32,902 nucleotides of DNA from Oscillospiraceae bacterium (GCA_021199335.1 JAJQIG010000019.1:1-32902); one strand, 5' to 3'; counted from the first letter of the stretch, positions 1-8,987 are shown. Notes: generated by a model from the letters alone, not told the origin. Program-made: numbers and translations.

Positions 1-173
1 GAGGCAAAGTTGGGTGAACAAAGTGTAAAACTCAATTAAATCAGCGTATCCTTAACTAACTATAAATTTCAATTGAACATTGCATTAAATCGTTGACAAA
101 AGAACAGTGTACGTTAACACTATCTTAACAGAAGAATACATAAAAGTTTGTATTATTTTTATCAAAATAATCC

Positions 174-202
174 TTGCTTTATGATTCAAAATGAGTTATA
201 AT
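174..202 (+). promoter_or_regulatory. sigma-A promoter of oadGB
   Basis: A TTGCTT box at 174-179 and a perfect TATAAT at 197-202 are separated by 17 bp. The predicted transcript starts near 209, just before the AAAGGAG ribosome binding site at 221-227. The remainder of 1-235 is AT-rich; a second TTGACA at 93-98 has no good -10 partner and I see no gene there. Confidence 0.7.
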
Positions 203-235
203 ATATTAGATATTTTTTAAAAAGGAGAAATTTAT

Positions 236-616
236 ATGGAAAATATGGACGGCGCATATGTTGCAACGGTCGTTCTCACCGGCCTGATTGTTGTCTTCCT
301 CGGTCTTGTTCTTCTTATTATATTTGTCTGGCTGATGGGTAAGATTTTTGACTCAATTAAGGCAAAGAAAAAAAAATCGTCCGAAGTCGCACCTCCTGTT
401 GCAGAAACCCCTGTTGTTTCCACCCCTGTTTCTGCTGCTGCGGCACCTGAAACCGAAGATGGTATAAGCGATGAAATTATTGCGGTCATTTCTGCCGCCG
501 TTGCTGCTATGTCTGATTCCTATACAGTTAAAAGTGTGAAAAAAGTGTCACTTAAATCTTCAAGAAGAACTGCATGGGGCGCTCAAGGCATAAGCGAAAG
601 CACTAAGGCATTTTAA
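236..616 (+). CDS. oadG: Na+-pumping decarboxylase gamma subunit (OadG family)
   Basis: Small membrane anchor of the oxaloacetate/methylmalonyl-CoA-type sodium pump decarboxylase. In this family the gamma subunit holds the carboxyltransferase onto the membrane beta subunit. The 126-residue protein has one N-terminal transmembrane segment (about residues 8-34), a basic stretch (KAKKKKSS), an Ala/Pro/Thr-rich linker, and a short C-terminal tail with SSRRTAWGAQG, matching the usual OadG tail. The ATG is preceded by AAAGGAG at good spacing. It is followed 25 bp later by oadB, so the two form an operon. No alpha (carboxyltransferase) or biotin carrier gene is in the window, so the substrate cannot be assigned. 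Confidence 0.85.
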   Translation: MENMDGAYVATVVLTGLIVVFLGLVLLIIFVWLMGKIFDSIKAKKKKSSEVAPPVAETPVVSTPVSAAAAPETEDGISDEIIAVISAAVAAMSDSYTVKSVKKVSLKSSRRTAWGAQGISESTKAF

Positions 617-641
617 ATTATTAGGAAAGGGTTAATGTAAC

Positions 642-1838
642 ATGGATAAATTTCTCGAAACGCTCCGGTCATTATGGGAAACTTCGGGACTCTATAATCT
701 TACATGGCAGTCCTGCGTTATGATTCTCATATCTTTTGTTTTTATGTACCTTGCTATCAGGCATAAGTTTGAACCACTTCTTCTTCTTCCTATAGCCTTT
801 GGTATGCTTCTGACAAATCTTCCTCTCACGGAAATGTACCACCCCGAGCTTTTTGATATAAGCGGCGGAAAGGAGTTAAGCTTCAGCGATATACTTCATA
901 ACGGCGGATTGCTTGACTTGCTTTATCTGGGTGTAAAGCTTCAGATATTCCCTCCCCTTATCTTCCTCGGCATCGGATGTATGACCGATTTCGGCCCGCT
1001 GATTGCAAACCCAAAGAGTTTTCTCCTCGGTGCTGCTGCGCAGGCAGGTATCTTCTTTACATTTATTGGTGCTGCATTTCTTGGATTCACACCACAGGAA
1101 GCGGGTTCAATCGCTATCATCGGCGGTGCCGATGGCCCTACCGCTATTTTCGTATCAAGCAAGCTCTTGGGTTCGGGCGGTTACGATATAGATACGGGTA
1201 CAATCGCTCTTGCCGCTTATACTTATATGGCTTTGGTTCCTATCATTCAGCCGCCTATTATGAGGGCGCTTACAACAAAAAAGGAACGCTCCGTTGTAAT
1301 GACTCAGCTCAGAGAGGTTTCAAAAACAGAGAAAATTATTTTTCCTATAGCCGTAACAATCGTTATTGCTCTACTTATTCCGTCTGCTGCTCCTCTTGTA
1401 GGTATGCTTATGCTCGGTAACCTCTTTAAAGAAAGCGGCGTTGTTGACAGAATCTGCAAAACTGCACAGAATGAACTTATGAACATTATCACTATCTTCC
1501 TTGGAGTTTCGGTGGGTGCTACGACTACTGCGGATAAAATTGTAAACACGAAATTCCTCAAGGTTATAATCCTTGGCGTAATTGCATTCTGCTTAGGTAC
1601 AGCCTGCGGTGTCCTCTTCGGAAAACTTATGTACATCTTCACAAAGGGCAAGGTTAATCCACTTATCGGCTCGGCCGGTGTTTCTGCCGTTCCAATGGCT
1701 GCTCGAGTATCTCAGAAGGTTGGTTCGGAAGAAAATCCTGCAAACTTCCTTCTTATGCACGCTATGGGTTCAAATGTTGCGGGCGTTATCGGTTCCGCCG
1801 TTGCGGCAGGCGTTCTTCTCAGCATTATACCCCACTAA
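642..1838 (+). CDS. oadB: Na+-translocating decarboxylase beta subunit
   Basis: Integral membrane subunit (398 residues) that decarboxylates carboxybiotin and couples this to Na+ export. Multiple hydrophobic helices span the protein. The family signature GGADGPT is at residues 161-167; its Asp (D164) corresponds to the Na+-binding Asp of known OadB proteins. A further conserved region, NPLIGSAGVSAVPMAARV, lies near the C-terminus. Length and both motifs are normal for OadB/GcdB/MmdB. RBS AGGAAAGGG at 623-631. It is the last gene of the operon, followed by a hairpin terminator. Which acyl substrate is used (oxaloacetate, methylmalonyl-CoA or glutaconyl-CoA) depends on an alpha subunit not present here. 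Confidence 0.92.
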   Translation: MDKFLETLRSLWETSGLYNLTWQSCVMILISFVFMYLAIRHKFEPLLLLPIAFGMLLTNLPLTEMYHPELFDISGGKELSFSDILHNGGLLDLLYLGVKLQIFPPLIFLGIGCMTDFGPLIANPKSFLLGAAAQAGIFFTFIGAAFLGFTPQEAGSIAIIGGADGPTAIFVSSKLLGSGGYDIDTGTIALAAYTYMALVPIIQPPIMRALTTKKERSVVMTQLREVSKTEKIIFPIAVTIVIALLIPSAAPLVGMLMLGNLFKESGVVDRICKTAQNELMNIITIFLGVSVGATTTADKIVNTKFLKVIILGVIAFCLGTACGVLFGKLMYIFTKGKVNPLIGSAGVSAVPMAARVSQKVGSEENPANFLLMHAMGSNVAGVIGSAVAAGVLLSIIPH

Positions 1839-1853
1839 GTCTAAATTAAATGT

Positions 1854-1896
1854 AAAAAAATGCACTTCACAGGTTACTTGTGAAGTGCATTTTTAC
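1854..1896. terminator. bidirectional intrinsic terminator
   Basis: A perfect 11-bp stem (TGCACTTCACA 1861-1871 with its complement 1879-1889, loop of 7) is flanked by an A-run on the left and a T-run on the right, so it can stop both oadB and the convergent mreB-like operon. Confidence 0.88.
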
Positions 1897-1907
1897 TGTC
1901 TTATAGA

Positions 1908-2915
1908 TCAATTTTTATATAAGGACACATTCTCGAATCCATCAAGAAGTTTATCAAGATAATTAAACGCAGCCTGTGCGCCCTTGGCAACACATGAAAG
2001 AGGATTATCGGCAACATGACACTTTACACCGATTTCCTTTGAAATGAGCTTATCCATTCCGTTTATCATAGCACCGCCGCCCGTAAGATAAATTCCATTT
2101 TGGCATATATCTCCTACAAGCTCAGGAGGAGTGCTTTCAAAAACACTTTTGACAGCAGAAACAATTTCATTAATTTGATCTGTTGTTGCCTCATAAATGT
2201 CATAATCGGATATTTCAAGGCATTCAGGCAAACCTCTTATAAGATGCCTTCCTTTTATAATCATTGAACGGGTTCCATCGGGGTCAAATACATTTGCAGC
2301 GCTTATTTTAGCTATTTCCGCAGTCTTTTCACCTATGAGGATTCTATATCTGTTGCTGACATACTTAACTATAGCCTTATCGAGCTTATTGCCCGCAACC
2401 TTAATTGATGCTTTCGATACTATTCCGTTAAGGGATGCTATTGCAATATCTGTTGTTCCGCCGCCTATATCAACTACCATATTACCGTTTGGCGAGGAAA
2501 TATCAACTCCTGCGCCAAGGAGTGCGGCTACCGGTTCTTCAAGCAGATAAACCCTTCTCGCTCCCGCAATCTTAGCTGCCTCAATTACCGCACGACTTTC
2601 AACATCGGTAATTGAGGACGGAATACACATAACTATGCTCGGCATAAGAAGCTGTTTTCCCGTTACCTTTTCAATAAAGGCGGTTATCATATATTCCGTC
2701 ATTTTATGGTCGGATATAACTCCATCGCTGAGGGGTTGAACCACAATTATATGCTCAGGAGTTTTACCAAGCATTTTATATGCTTCATTTCCAACGGCAA
2801 TAACCTCATCGGTCTTTGTGTTGAATGCAACAATAGATGGTTCATTAAGTACAATTCCCTTATTTCCCATTGTAATCACGACATTAGCTGTACCTAGATC
2901 TATACCTATATCCAT
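1908..2915 (-). CDS. MreB/Mbl-family bacterial actin
   Basis: Actin-like ATPase of the rod-shape (MreB/Mbl/MreBH) family, which forms membrane-bound filaments guiding cell-wall synthesis. The start motif IGIDLGTANV (phosphate 1), VDIGGGTTDIA (phosphate 2), LLEEPVAALLGAG and LTGGGAMINGMD (adenosine motif) are all present, so the nucleotide site looks complete. I place the start at the ATG at 2915 (335 residues): AAAGGGTGA ends 8 nt upstream and the protein then starts MDIGIDLG like its relatives. A GTG four codons earlier lies inside that RBS. It is the third gene after recD2 and comF, not with mreC/mreD, so it may be a paralog (Mbl/MreBH-like) and not the core mreB. Confidence 0.9.
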   Translation of the reverse strand: MDIGIDLGTANVVITMGNKGIVLNEPSIVAFNTKTDEVIAVGNEAYKMLGKTPEHIIVVQPLSDGVISDHKMTEYMITAFIEKVTGKQLLMPSIVMCIPSSITDVESRAVIEAAKIAGARRVYLLEEPVAALLGAGVDISSPNGNMVVDIGGGTTDIAIASLNGIVSKASIKVAGNKLDKAIVKYVSNRYRILIGEKTAEIAKISAANVFDPDGTRSMIIKGRHLIRGLPECLEISDYDIYEATTDQINEIVSAVKSVFESTPPELVGDICQNGIYLTGGGAMINGMDKLISKEIGVKCHVADNPLSCVAKGAQAAFNYLDKLLDGFENVSLYKN

Positions 2916-2931
2916 GTATAACTTCACCCTT

Positions 2932-3630
2932 TCATTTTAATGTAGTTGCAGCAACGGCTATAATTACGGCAGCCGCTCCCATTTCTGTCAATAAACCTGC
3001 ACATTGATTAAGCGTCGAACCTGTCGTCATAACATCATCGCATAAAATAACAACTTTCCCTTCAATACCGTCAACGTTTCCTTTTTCATAGAGATGACGG
3101 ACATTATTTCTACGCATATTTGCGGAAAGCTTATGCTGTGCTATAAGAGATTCATGCTTTACCAAGGCATCATTTTTTAACGGGACTTTAAGTACTTCCG
3201 AAAGTGATTTTGCCAAAACCTCCGCCTGATTATAACCGCGTCTGCTTAGTTTCATCTTTGACATTGGAACCGGAACAATGAAGTCAGCTTTAAATTTATA
3301 GGGATCCTCACACATATCATCGTAGATTTTCTCTGCGAAAATATTGGGAAAAATTCTGTTGTTTGTCCTTTTAAGATATATTATTGCAGACTTTGCGACA
3401 TCCATATAATAGAATGCCGCATAACATCTAATAAAATGGAAATTTTCTTTATCACAAACACATTGCACAATGTCATTACCACATCCATGGCACAGTTCCT
3501 TTCCTGTCCATGGAAGCTCATCATAACATTTCTCACAGTATGGAAAATCCCACCTTATGACTCGACCGCAAAGCGGACATCTATTCGGGAAAAACAAATC
3601 AATAATAAAGTCCTTAAAACGAAATTTCAT
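2932..3630 (-). CDS. comF: ComF-family phosphoribosyltransferase-like protein
   Basis: ComF/GntX family protein (232 residues), linked to uptake or processing of transforming DNA and to DNA repair in Firmicutes. The N-terminus carries a zinc-ribbon-like cluster, CPLC at residues 18-21, CEKC, then CHGC and CVC. The C-terminal half is a type I phosphoribosyltransferase fold with the PRPP loop VVILCDDVMTTGSTL. The ATG at 3630 directly abuts the recD2 stop codon, so translation is probably coupled. The TGA at 2932 overlaps the RBS region of the mreB-like gene. Its placement after the RecD2 helicase fits a DNA-processing role; the exact biochemical activity of ComF is not settled. Confidence 0.9.
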   Translation of the reverse strand: MKFRFKDFIIDLFFPNRCPLCGRVIRWDFPYCEKCYDELPWTGKELCHGCGNDIVQCVCDKENFHFIRCYAAFYYMDVAKSAIIYLKRTNNRIFPNIFAEKIYDDMCEDPYKFKADFIVPVPMSKMKLSRRGYNQAEVLAKSLSEVLKVPLKNDALVKHESLIAQHKLSANMRRNNVRHLYEKGNVDGIEGKVVILCDDVMTTGSTLNQCAGLLTEMGAAAVIIAVAATTLK

Positions 3631-5832
3631 TTATCCGATTTCCTTTTCTATCATATCCTTCAAACAAGTATATCTCAAGGTACGCCTGTTATTGGCAACC
3701 ATTGACTCAACAGCCTTTTTGGAACCGACAATTATAAGCTGCTTTTTTGCCCTTGTAACTGCCGTATACAACAGATTTCTGTAATAAAGCTTATCAAAAC
3801 CTCCTAACAGGGGCAAAATAACCGCATTAAACTCACTACCTTGACTTTTGTGTACTGTAATTGCATATGCAAGCTCAAGCTGGTCTAACATTTCCGTAGA
3901 ATATTCAACAATTCTCCCCTCGAAATCTATAATCATCCTACTCTCTCTGCTGTATATTTTTACAATTGTACCAATATCGCCGTTGAAAATTCCCGTGCCG
4001 TTTTCGCCATCTCTTTTCCAGAGAATGTCATAATTATTCTTTATCTGCATAACCTTGTCATTATCCCTGAATGTATATGTAGTTCCCTTTACATCATTTT
4101 TTTGAACATCAGGGGGATTTAATGCAAATTGGAGCGCCTTATTCATTTCCACAACGCCAAGTATTCCCTTCCGCGAGGGGCAGAGAACCTGAATATCTTC
4201 AGCCGATGAGTAGCCATATGCTTTCGGGAGCCTTTCCGCACACAAATCAACCACTGTTTCAGCGGCAATTGACGAATCAAGCCTTTGCATAAAGAAAAAG
4301 TCGCTATCCGTCCTCGTAAGGTCAGGATTTTCACCCTTAACTATTTTATGTGCGTTTGTTACTATACAGCTTTGCTGGGCTTGCCTGAAGATTTCCGTAA
4401 GTTCAACAACCGAGAGCTTTCCGCTCTCAATCATATCTTTAAGGAGATTCCCTGCACCTACTGAGGGAAGCTGGTCGCTGTCACCGACCATAATTAATCG
4501 ACAGGACAGCTTCAATGCACGAAGGAGTGCTTCAAACAGCAGTGTGTCAACCATTGACATTTCATCGATAATCATTACATCACAGCTCAGTGGGTCCGTT
4601 TCATTATGCTTAAATATAGTTTTGCCCGAATTGTCAAACGTAACCTCAAGAAGTCTGTGGATAGTTTTGGCATCATAGTCCGTAAGGTCGGAAATACGTT
4701 TTGCAGCCTTTCCTGTGGGGGCAGCAATTTGAACCTTCATTCCCTTTTGCTCGTAAAGAGAAATAATTGCTTTAAGTGTAGTGGTTTTTCCTGTTCCCGG
4801 TCCTCCTGTGAGGATTATAAAGCCCTTAGACATGGCAAGCGAAATAGCTTTACGCTGCTGTTCGGCATAGGTAATGGCCTTTGAGCGCTCCTCAACGTCA
4901 ATTAACTCGGTATAATCATATCCTGAATCCTTCATAAAGGAATTCAGAACATTTAGCCTTCCCGCTATGTAGCTTTCGGCATTATAATAATCATAAAGGA
5001 AAACATAATCTCGATTCCCTTTGCTGTAGAGCGCAAGGTTATTTTCACTGCATTCGGCATCGATAACCCTATCGAATAGTTCTCCTTCAACGCCGAGCAA
5101 TCTAATTGCAGTTTCTCGGAGTCTGTCATAGGGCAGACAGGTATGACCCAGATAACTGTTTTGAATAAGAATATGATTGATTCCTGCCTTCACCCTTCCA
5201 TCAGTGTTCTTCGGAATATCCATTGCGGCAGCAATCTGTTCAGCCTTTTCAAATTCAAGCTCTATCCCGAAATCACAGAGAACATAGGGATTTTCTTTTA
5301 TTATATCAACTGCATACTGTCCCCATTTTCTCCATGCCTTTAAAGCAAAGGACGGCTCAATACTGTATTGTGAGAGGAAAATCATAAGCGCTCTTATGCC
5401 ATAAACCCTTTTGAATTCCATGGCGACTTCTTCCGCTTTTTTGGGTGTAAAACCTTTTACCTCTGTAAGTCTTTCGGGTTCGTTTTCAAGTATTTCAAGG
5501 GATTTATCTCCGAATTTTTCAACAATTCTTCGTGCGAGGGTTACACCCACTCCTTTTATAATTCCCGATGAAAGGTATTTTAATATAGCTGCGGAATTTT
5601 CGGGCAGCTTTCTTGTGCAAAGCTCCGCCTTAAATTGTCTTCCGAAGCGTGGATGAGTGACAAAATTCCCTGTAAGAGAAAGCAGTTCACCTTCCTCAAT
5701 ATTACCAAGCTCCCCGATAACGGTAATTTTCTCCTCTCCGCTGTTAATTTCAAGGACTATATATCCATTCACGGGATTTCTGAAAAGCACCGAATTAACG
5801 ATACCCTCTATATTTTCCTGCTGTTTCTGCAT
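3631..5832 (-). CDS. recD2: RecD2-type ATP-dependent DNA helicase
   Basis: Superfamily 1B 5'-3' DNA helicase of the RecD2/RecD-like family that works without RecBC. At 733 residues it is a normal length. The N-terminal extension has an OB-like part and a helix-hairpin-helix region (around GIIKGVGVTLARRIVEKFG and LTEVKGFTPKKAEEVA). The motor core has Walker A GGPGTGKTTT, Walker B VMIIDEMSMVD, motif III VGDSDQLPSVGAG, and the C-terminal AYAITVHKSQGSEF and YTAVTRAKKQL motifs. Start ATG at 5832 with AGGA upstream. First gene of the recD2-comF-mreB-like operon, with its own promoter at 5875-5903. Confidence 0.95.
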   Translation of the reverse strand: MQKQQENIEGIVNSVLFRNPVNGYIVLEINSGEEKITVIGELGNIEEGELLSLTGNFVTHPRFGRQFKAELCTRKLPENSAAILKYLSSGIIKGVGVTLARRIVEKFGDKSLEILENEPERLTEVKGFTPKKAEEVAMEFKRVYGIRALMIFLSQYSIEPSFALKAWRKWGQYAVDIIKENPYVLCDFGIELEFEKAEQIAAAMDIPKNTDGRVKAGINHILIQNSYLGHTCLPYDRLRETAIRLLGVEGELFDRVIDAECSENNLALYSKGNRDYVFLYDYYNAESYIAGRLNVLNSFMKDSGYDYTELIDVEERSKAITYAEQQRKAISLAMSKGFIILTGGPGTGKTTTLKAIISLYEQKGMKVQIAAPTGKAAKRISDLTDYDAKTIHRLLEVTFDNSGKTIFKHNETDPLSCDVMIIDEMSMVDTLLFEALLRALKLSCRLIMVGDSDQLPSVGAGNLLKDMIESGKLSVVELTEIFRQAQQSCIVTNAHKIVKGENPDLTRTDSDFFFMQRLDSSIAAETVVDLCAERLPKAYGYSSAEDIQVLCPSRKGILGVVEMNKALQFALNPPDVQKNDVKGTTYTFRDNDKVMQIKNNYDILWKRDGENGTGIFNGDIGTIVKIYSRESRMIIDFEGRIVEYSTEMLDQLELAYAITVHKSQGSEFNAVILPLLGGFDKLYYRNLLYTAVTRAKKQLIIVGSKKAVESMVANNRRTLRYTCLKDMIEKEIG

Positions 5833-5874
5833 AATAACATCCTATCGTAAAATAACTGTACAACTCACTGATAT

Positions 5875-5903
5875 ATTATAACACTATTTTCTTTTTATTG
5901 CAA
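5875..5903 (-). promoter_or_regulatory. promoter of the recD2 operon
   Basis: On the minus strand, TTGCAA (5903-5898) and TATAAT (5880-5875) are spaced by 17 bp, about 45 bp upstream of the recD2 ATG. Confidence 0.65.
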
Positions 5904-5957
5904 CAGCTGTTTCTTATTTTTAGGAAAATGAAATTAAATTTTGAACAGTTAAAACTA

Positions 5958-5987
5958 TTGACAATGCTATATAATGTATAGTATAAT
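5958..5987 (+). promoter_or_regulatory. consensus promoter of the yceG-yceH pair
   Basis: Perfect TTGACA at 5958-5963 and perfect TATAAT at 5982-5987 with an 18-bp spacer. The spacer holds a small dyad, CTATA at 5967-5971 and TATAG at 5977-5981, which could be a repressor site or chance in AT-rich DNA. Confidence 0.75.
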
Positions 5988-6051
5988 AATTACAGCCGCT
6001 GAATATTATTTTTAACGGTAAATTAATCTTTACAGAAAAGGCATTTAGATT

Positions 6052-7686
6052 ATGAAATTTGAGGGCTTTTCTACCGAAAACAGACACCTTGCTCAAATTA
6101 TGACAACCACCGCCGATGATTTCATCACCGACATCTTTAAAACAAGAACCGAACGCTGCACATACCTTGGACTGGGACTAAGTGCAGGGAATATTATGCC
6201 TGTATACTTTGTTGCCCTGACGGGAGTTCCTGCGGAAGAGAAATTGACAGATTACAAAAATTCACTGTATAAGTTACGTGATGACCTCATTAAATCACCT
6301 AAGTTTCTTATATTTATCCAAGATAAAATGCGAAACCCCACACCCGAGGAAATTAATTTCTTTGATGCTGTCAGCAGAGGAAATGCAGATGAAACCGTCA
6401 GTGATTTTGTTGGCCTTATAAACATTAATGGGGATTCAGTGCGCACTGAAGAGGCTAAGCGAATTTTTTCCGAAATGGCTGAACCGCTAAAAAAGGAAGG
6501 CAGCGACATTCTTTTTGATTTTGGCGCAAAAACCATCACATGGCTTAACCGCTGCACTATCTCCAACGAATATGCCAAATTCTGCGAAGCTGATATTCCT
6601 GTGGTAATTTTTTATGGAAAAACGAGTCTTTCCGAGCTGTCATTTATGCATTTTCTTTCCCGCATAGGATTTGATGTTATTTATATTTCAAGCGAAAGAG
6701 GTATGGTTTCGTCAATCAATACCAATAATGCCGAGGGTCGGATGCAAATCTTTGAATTTCCGTATGAAATGCCACAATTTCCATACCCCGACAAGCTCAC
6801 CAAAACAAGTCTTGCTACAACTGCATACAGCGCAGAGCAGGAACTGAATGAATTTATGTACAGCAACACCTCCATTTTTAAGGATTTTCAGTTTTCCGAT
6901 ATGCAGTCGCTCACTCTCAAGACTACATATGAGGAGATAGATATATTATGGCATCAGAAAGCACGTTATAGGGCGGGCTTCAATGTCATAGAAGGAAAAA
7001 AAGTCATTGTACCCAATATTTTTGCTAAGATAAACGGCATAAAGAATGGAGATACGGATGGTTACTGGGACAGTATCCGCGAAAAGCTCTCCCCACTTAC
7101 AAAAATTATGCTTAAATCTCCATCATATGATAAATTCCCTCAGAGCATTTTCACTGTTTACAATAATTTCTTTAGCGGCACGGAAATCTATATTGATAAG
7201 CTAAAAAAATCCTCTCTGAATCCTTATAATTATCTGTCGGATTCGCTTCAGCTTTTGATTTTTAACAAAATACAGGAAGCAATTGACAGCGGTTGGCTGT
7301 TGATAGACCCTGCTGAGCTTGTTCCGTTAGTTCTTTATGTCGGGCTGAACATTGATAAATCTATGCTGAAGACTCTTCAAAAATATGATTATACCAAAGA
7401 TATTCCCAAAATTATCCTTATAGACACAATTGAAGATACTTTCAGCAAAGTTGAATGCATCCAACTTGTACTCTTTAATCTTCTCGGGTTTGATATTCTT
7501 GTCTACACACCGACAGGATATAAAAACCTTGAAACCTACATTTCCCCAAGTGCATTTGAAACTTACACGATGAATGAGTATATATACAACATACGTATTC
7601 CAAGATTTAAAATTCCCGATTCGGTTCCAGAGCCAAAAAATAGTGATGGCTTTTTTAATAAATTATTTAGGAAAGGGCGTAAGTAA
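6052..7686 (+). CDS. YceG-like protein ('biosynthetic module' component)
   Basis: A 544-residue soluble protein that I recognise as YceG-like, the family (Pfam 'putative component of biosynthetic module') that in Bacillus lies beside yceH/telA and the TerD/TerC genes. Its biochemistry is unknown; it has been proposed to help make a metabolite in Ter-linked stress responses. I see no transmembrane segment, signal peptide or nucleotide-binding loop. Predicted secondary structure is mixed alpha/beta with segments such as IPVVIFYGKTSLSELSF and VIYISSERGM suggesting Rossmann-like repeats. The assignment rests on overall sequence character and on the adjacent YceH-like gene, which begins 2 nt after its stop. 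ATG at 6052 has AGAAAAGG upstream. A TerD or TerC gene is missing nearby. Confidence 0.7.
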   Translation: MKFEGFSTENRHLAQIMTTTADDFITDIFKTRTERCTYLGLGLSAGNIMPVYFVALTGVPAEEKLTDYKNSLYKLRDDLIKSPKFLIFIQDKMRNPTPEEINFFDAVSRGNADETVSDFVGLININGDSVRTEEAKRIFSEMAEPLKKEGSDILFDFGAKTITWLNRCTISNEYAKFCEADIPVVIFYGKTSLSELSFMHFLSRIGFDVIYISSERGMVSSINTNNAEGRMQIFEFPYEMPQFPYPDKLTKTSLATTAYSAEQELNEFMYSNTSIFKDFQFSDMQSLTLKTTYEEIDILWHQKARYRAGFNVIEGKKVIVPNIFAKINGIKNGDTDGYWDSIREKLSPLTKIMLKSPSYDKFPQSIFTVYNNFFSGTEIYIDKLKKSSLNPYNYLSDSLQLLIFNKIQEAIDSGWLLIDPAELVPLVLYVGLNIDKSMLKTLQKYDYTKDIPKIILIDTIEDTFSKVECIQLVLFNLLGFDILVYTPTGYKNLETYISPSAFETYTMNEYIYNIRIPRFKIPDSVPEPKNSDGFFNKLFRKGRK

Positions 7687-7688
7687 AA

Positions 7689-8843
7689 ATGGGTTTACAA
7701 TTCACACCATCATCGGAGGAAGCTCCGAACAATCAGACGGTATCGGTAGAACCTGCCGTTTCAACCAACATCAAGATTGCAGAGGCTCAGGATTTCTCAA
7801 TGGTTGAAGTTCAGCAAAATATTAAAAACGACCTTATCAAGAGCGAGGCTGTTCAAAAACTTGTCGATTCAATCAATGTAAATGACCTTAATTCCGTTGT
7901 TAAGTTCGGCAACGATGCCGCAACGGAGATTTCCAAAGCATCAGATCAGGTTCTTAACACCATGAATATGGATCAAATTAACGATTCGGGCGAAATGCTC
8001 ACAGCACTTGCTGCCGTGATGGATCAATTTGATATGAAAGAGCTTACTGCAGAGCCTAAAAAAGGTCTTTTTGCAAATCTTAAAAAGCAGATTGACAAGC
8101 TGCTTGAAAAATATCACACAATGGGAGAGAATGTTGACCGCATCTATGTTCAGCTTAAGTCCTATGAAAAGGAAATTGAACAGTCCAATGTTAAGCTTGA
8201 ACAGATGTATAACTCGAACATCAATTATTATAAAGAACTGCAGCTTTACATTATGGCAGGTGAACAGGCTTGTGTAGAGCTTGATCAATACATTGCGGAT
8301 TACCGAAAAAAGCTTGAGAACAACCCCGATTCGGGCGCAGTTGCGATGGACCTCCAGAATCTTGAAAATGTTCGTGATGTCTTTGAACAGAGGGTTATGG
8401 ACTTAAAAATTGCCGAAAATGTTGCAATGCAAACCGTTCCTATGCTTAAAACAATGCAATTCTCAAATCTTAACCTGATAAGAAAGATCAATTCGGCATT
8501 CATCATTACAATGCCTGTTTTCAAGCAGTCACTGGCTCAGGCAGTAATGCTTAAACGCCAACAGGTACAAGCTGAATCTATGTCTGCCCTCGACGAAAAG
8601 ACAAATGAGCTGCTCCTAAAAAACGCTCAAAATACAGTTGAGCAATCCAAATCAATAGCAAAGATGGCTTCAGGCAGTTCCATTAAAGTTGAAACTCTTG
8701 AAGAAACATGGCAGACCATTGTTACTGGAATTGAAGAAACAAGAAAGATTCAGGAAGAAGCAAAAATTAAACGTGCGGAGGACGCCAAAAAGCTTCAAGC
8801 CCTTAAGGACGACTACAAGGCAAAGCTCCAGGAAACAAAGTAG
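7689..8843 (+). CDS. YceH/TelA-family protein (toxic anion resistance)
   Basis: Member of the TelA/KlaA/YceH family linked to tellurite and envelope-stress tolerance, mechanism unknown. The 384 residues are almost wholly helical, with long charged heptad-like stretches (residues about 115-220 and 335-384) suggesting coiled coils, and the family-like core around VAMQTVPMLKTMQFSN and SAFIITMPVFKQSLAQAV. No membrane segments are seen. The ATG lies 2 nt after the yceG stop with RBS AGGAAAGGG inside the end of yceG, so the two are translationally coupled. A strong terminator follows at 8855, so the transcript is only these two genes. Confidence 0.88.
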   Translation: MGLQFTPSSEEAPNNQTVSVEPAVSTNIKIAEAQDFSMVEVQQNIKNDLIKSEAVQKLVDSINVNDLNSVVKFGNDAATEISKASDQVLNTMNMDQINDSGEMLTALAAVMDQFDMKELTAEPKKGLFANLKKQIDKLLEKYHTMGENVDRIYVQLKSYEKEIEQSNVKLEQMYNSNINYYKELQLYIMAGEQACVELDQYIADYRKKLENNPDSGAVAMDLQNLENVRDVFEQRVMDLKIAENVAMQTVPMLKTMQFSNLNLIRKINSAFIITMPVFKQSLAQAVMLKRQQVQAESMSALDEKTNELLLKNAQNTVEQSKSIAKMASGSSIKVETLEETWQTIVTGIEETRKIQEEAKIKRAEDAKKLQALKDDYKAKLQETK

Positions 8844-8854
8844 TATTGATTACC

Positions 8855-8890
8855 ATAGGGAAACAGTGCTGTTTCCCTATTCTTTTTATT
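8855..8890 (+). terminator. intrinsic terminator after yceH
   Basis: A 12-bp arm ATAGGGAAACAG (8855-8866) is complementary to 8869-8880 and is followed by TCTTTTTATT. Confidence 0.9.
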
Positions 8891-8909
8891 GATTTGTTCC
8901 GAAAGACTA

Positions 8910-8938
8910 TTGAAAAATAAGACATTATATGATAAAAT
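8910..8938 (+). promoter_or_regulatory. promoter of the GTPase-NYN/ABC-F operon
   Basis: TTGAAA (8910-8915) and TAAAAT (8933-8938) are spaced by 17 bp. The leader to the ATG is only about 43 nt and holds no hairpin or leader peptide that I can see, unlike many drug-induced ribosome-protection genes. Confidence 0.6.
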
Positions 8939-8987
8939 ATTGTATATTTGCGAATAACTGAGATATAAATTTTGATTGGATGATGTA

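Noticed and set aside
1-39. Twelve codons open to a TAA at 37-39, a possible tail of an upstream gene
   Set aside because: Too short to identify and followed by AT-rich DNA; other frames are equally plausible.
93-120. TTGACA at 93-98 as a promoter
   Set aside because: The best -10 at the right spacing (TAACAC) matches only three of six positions; the 174-202 pair is far better.
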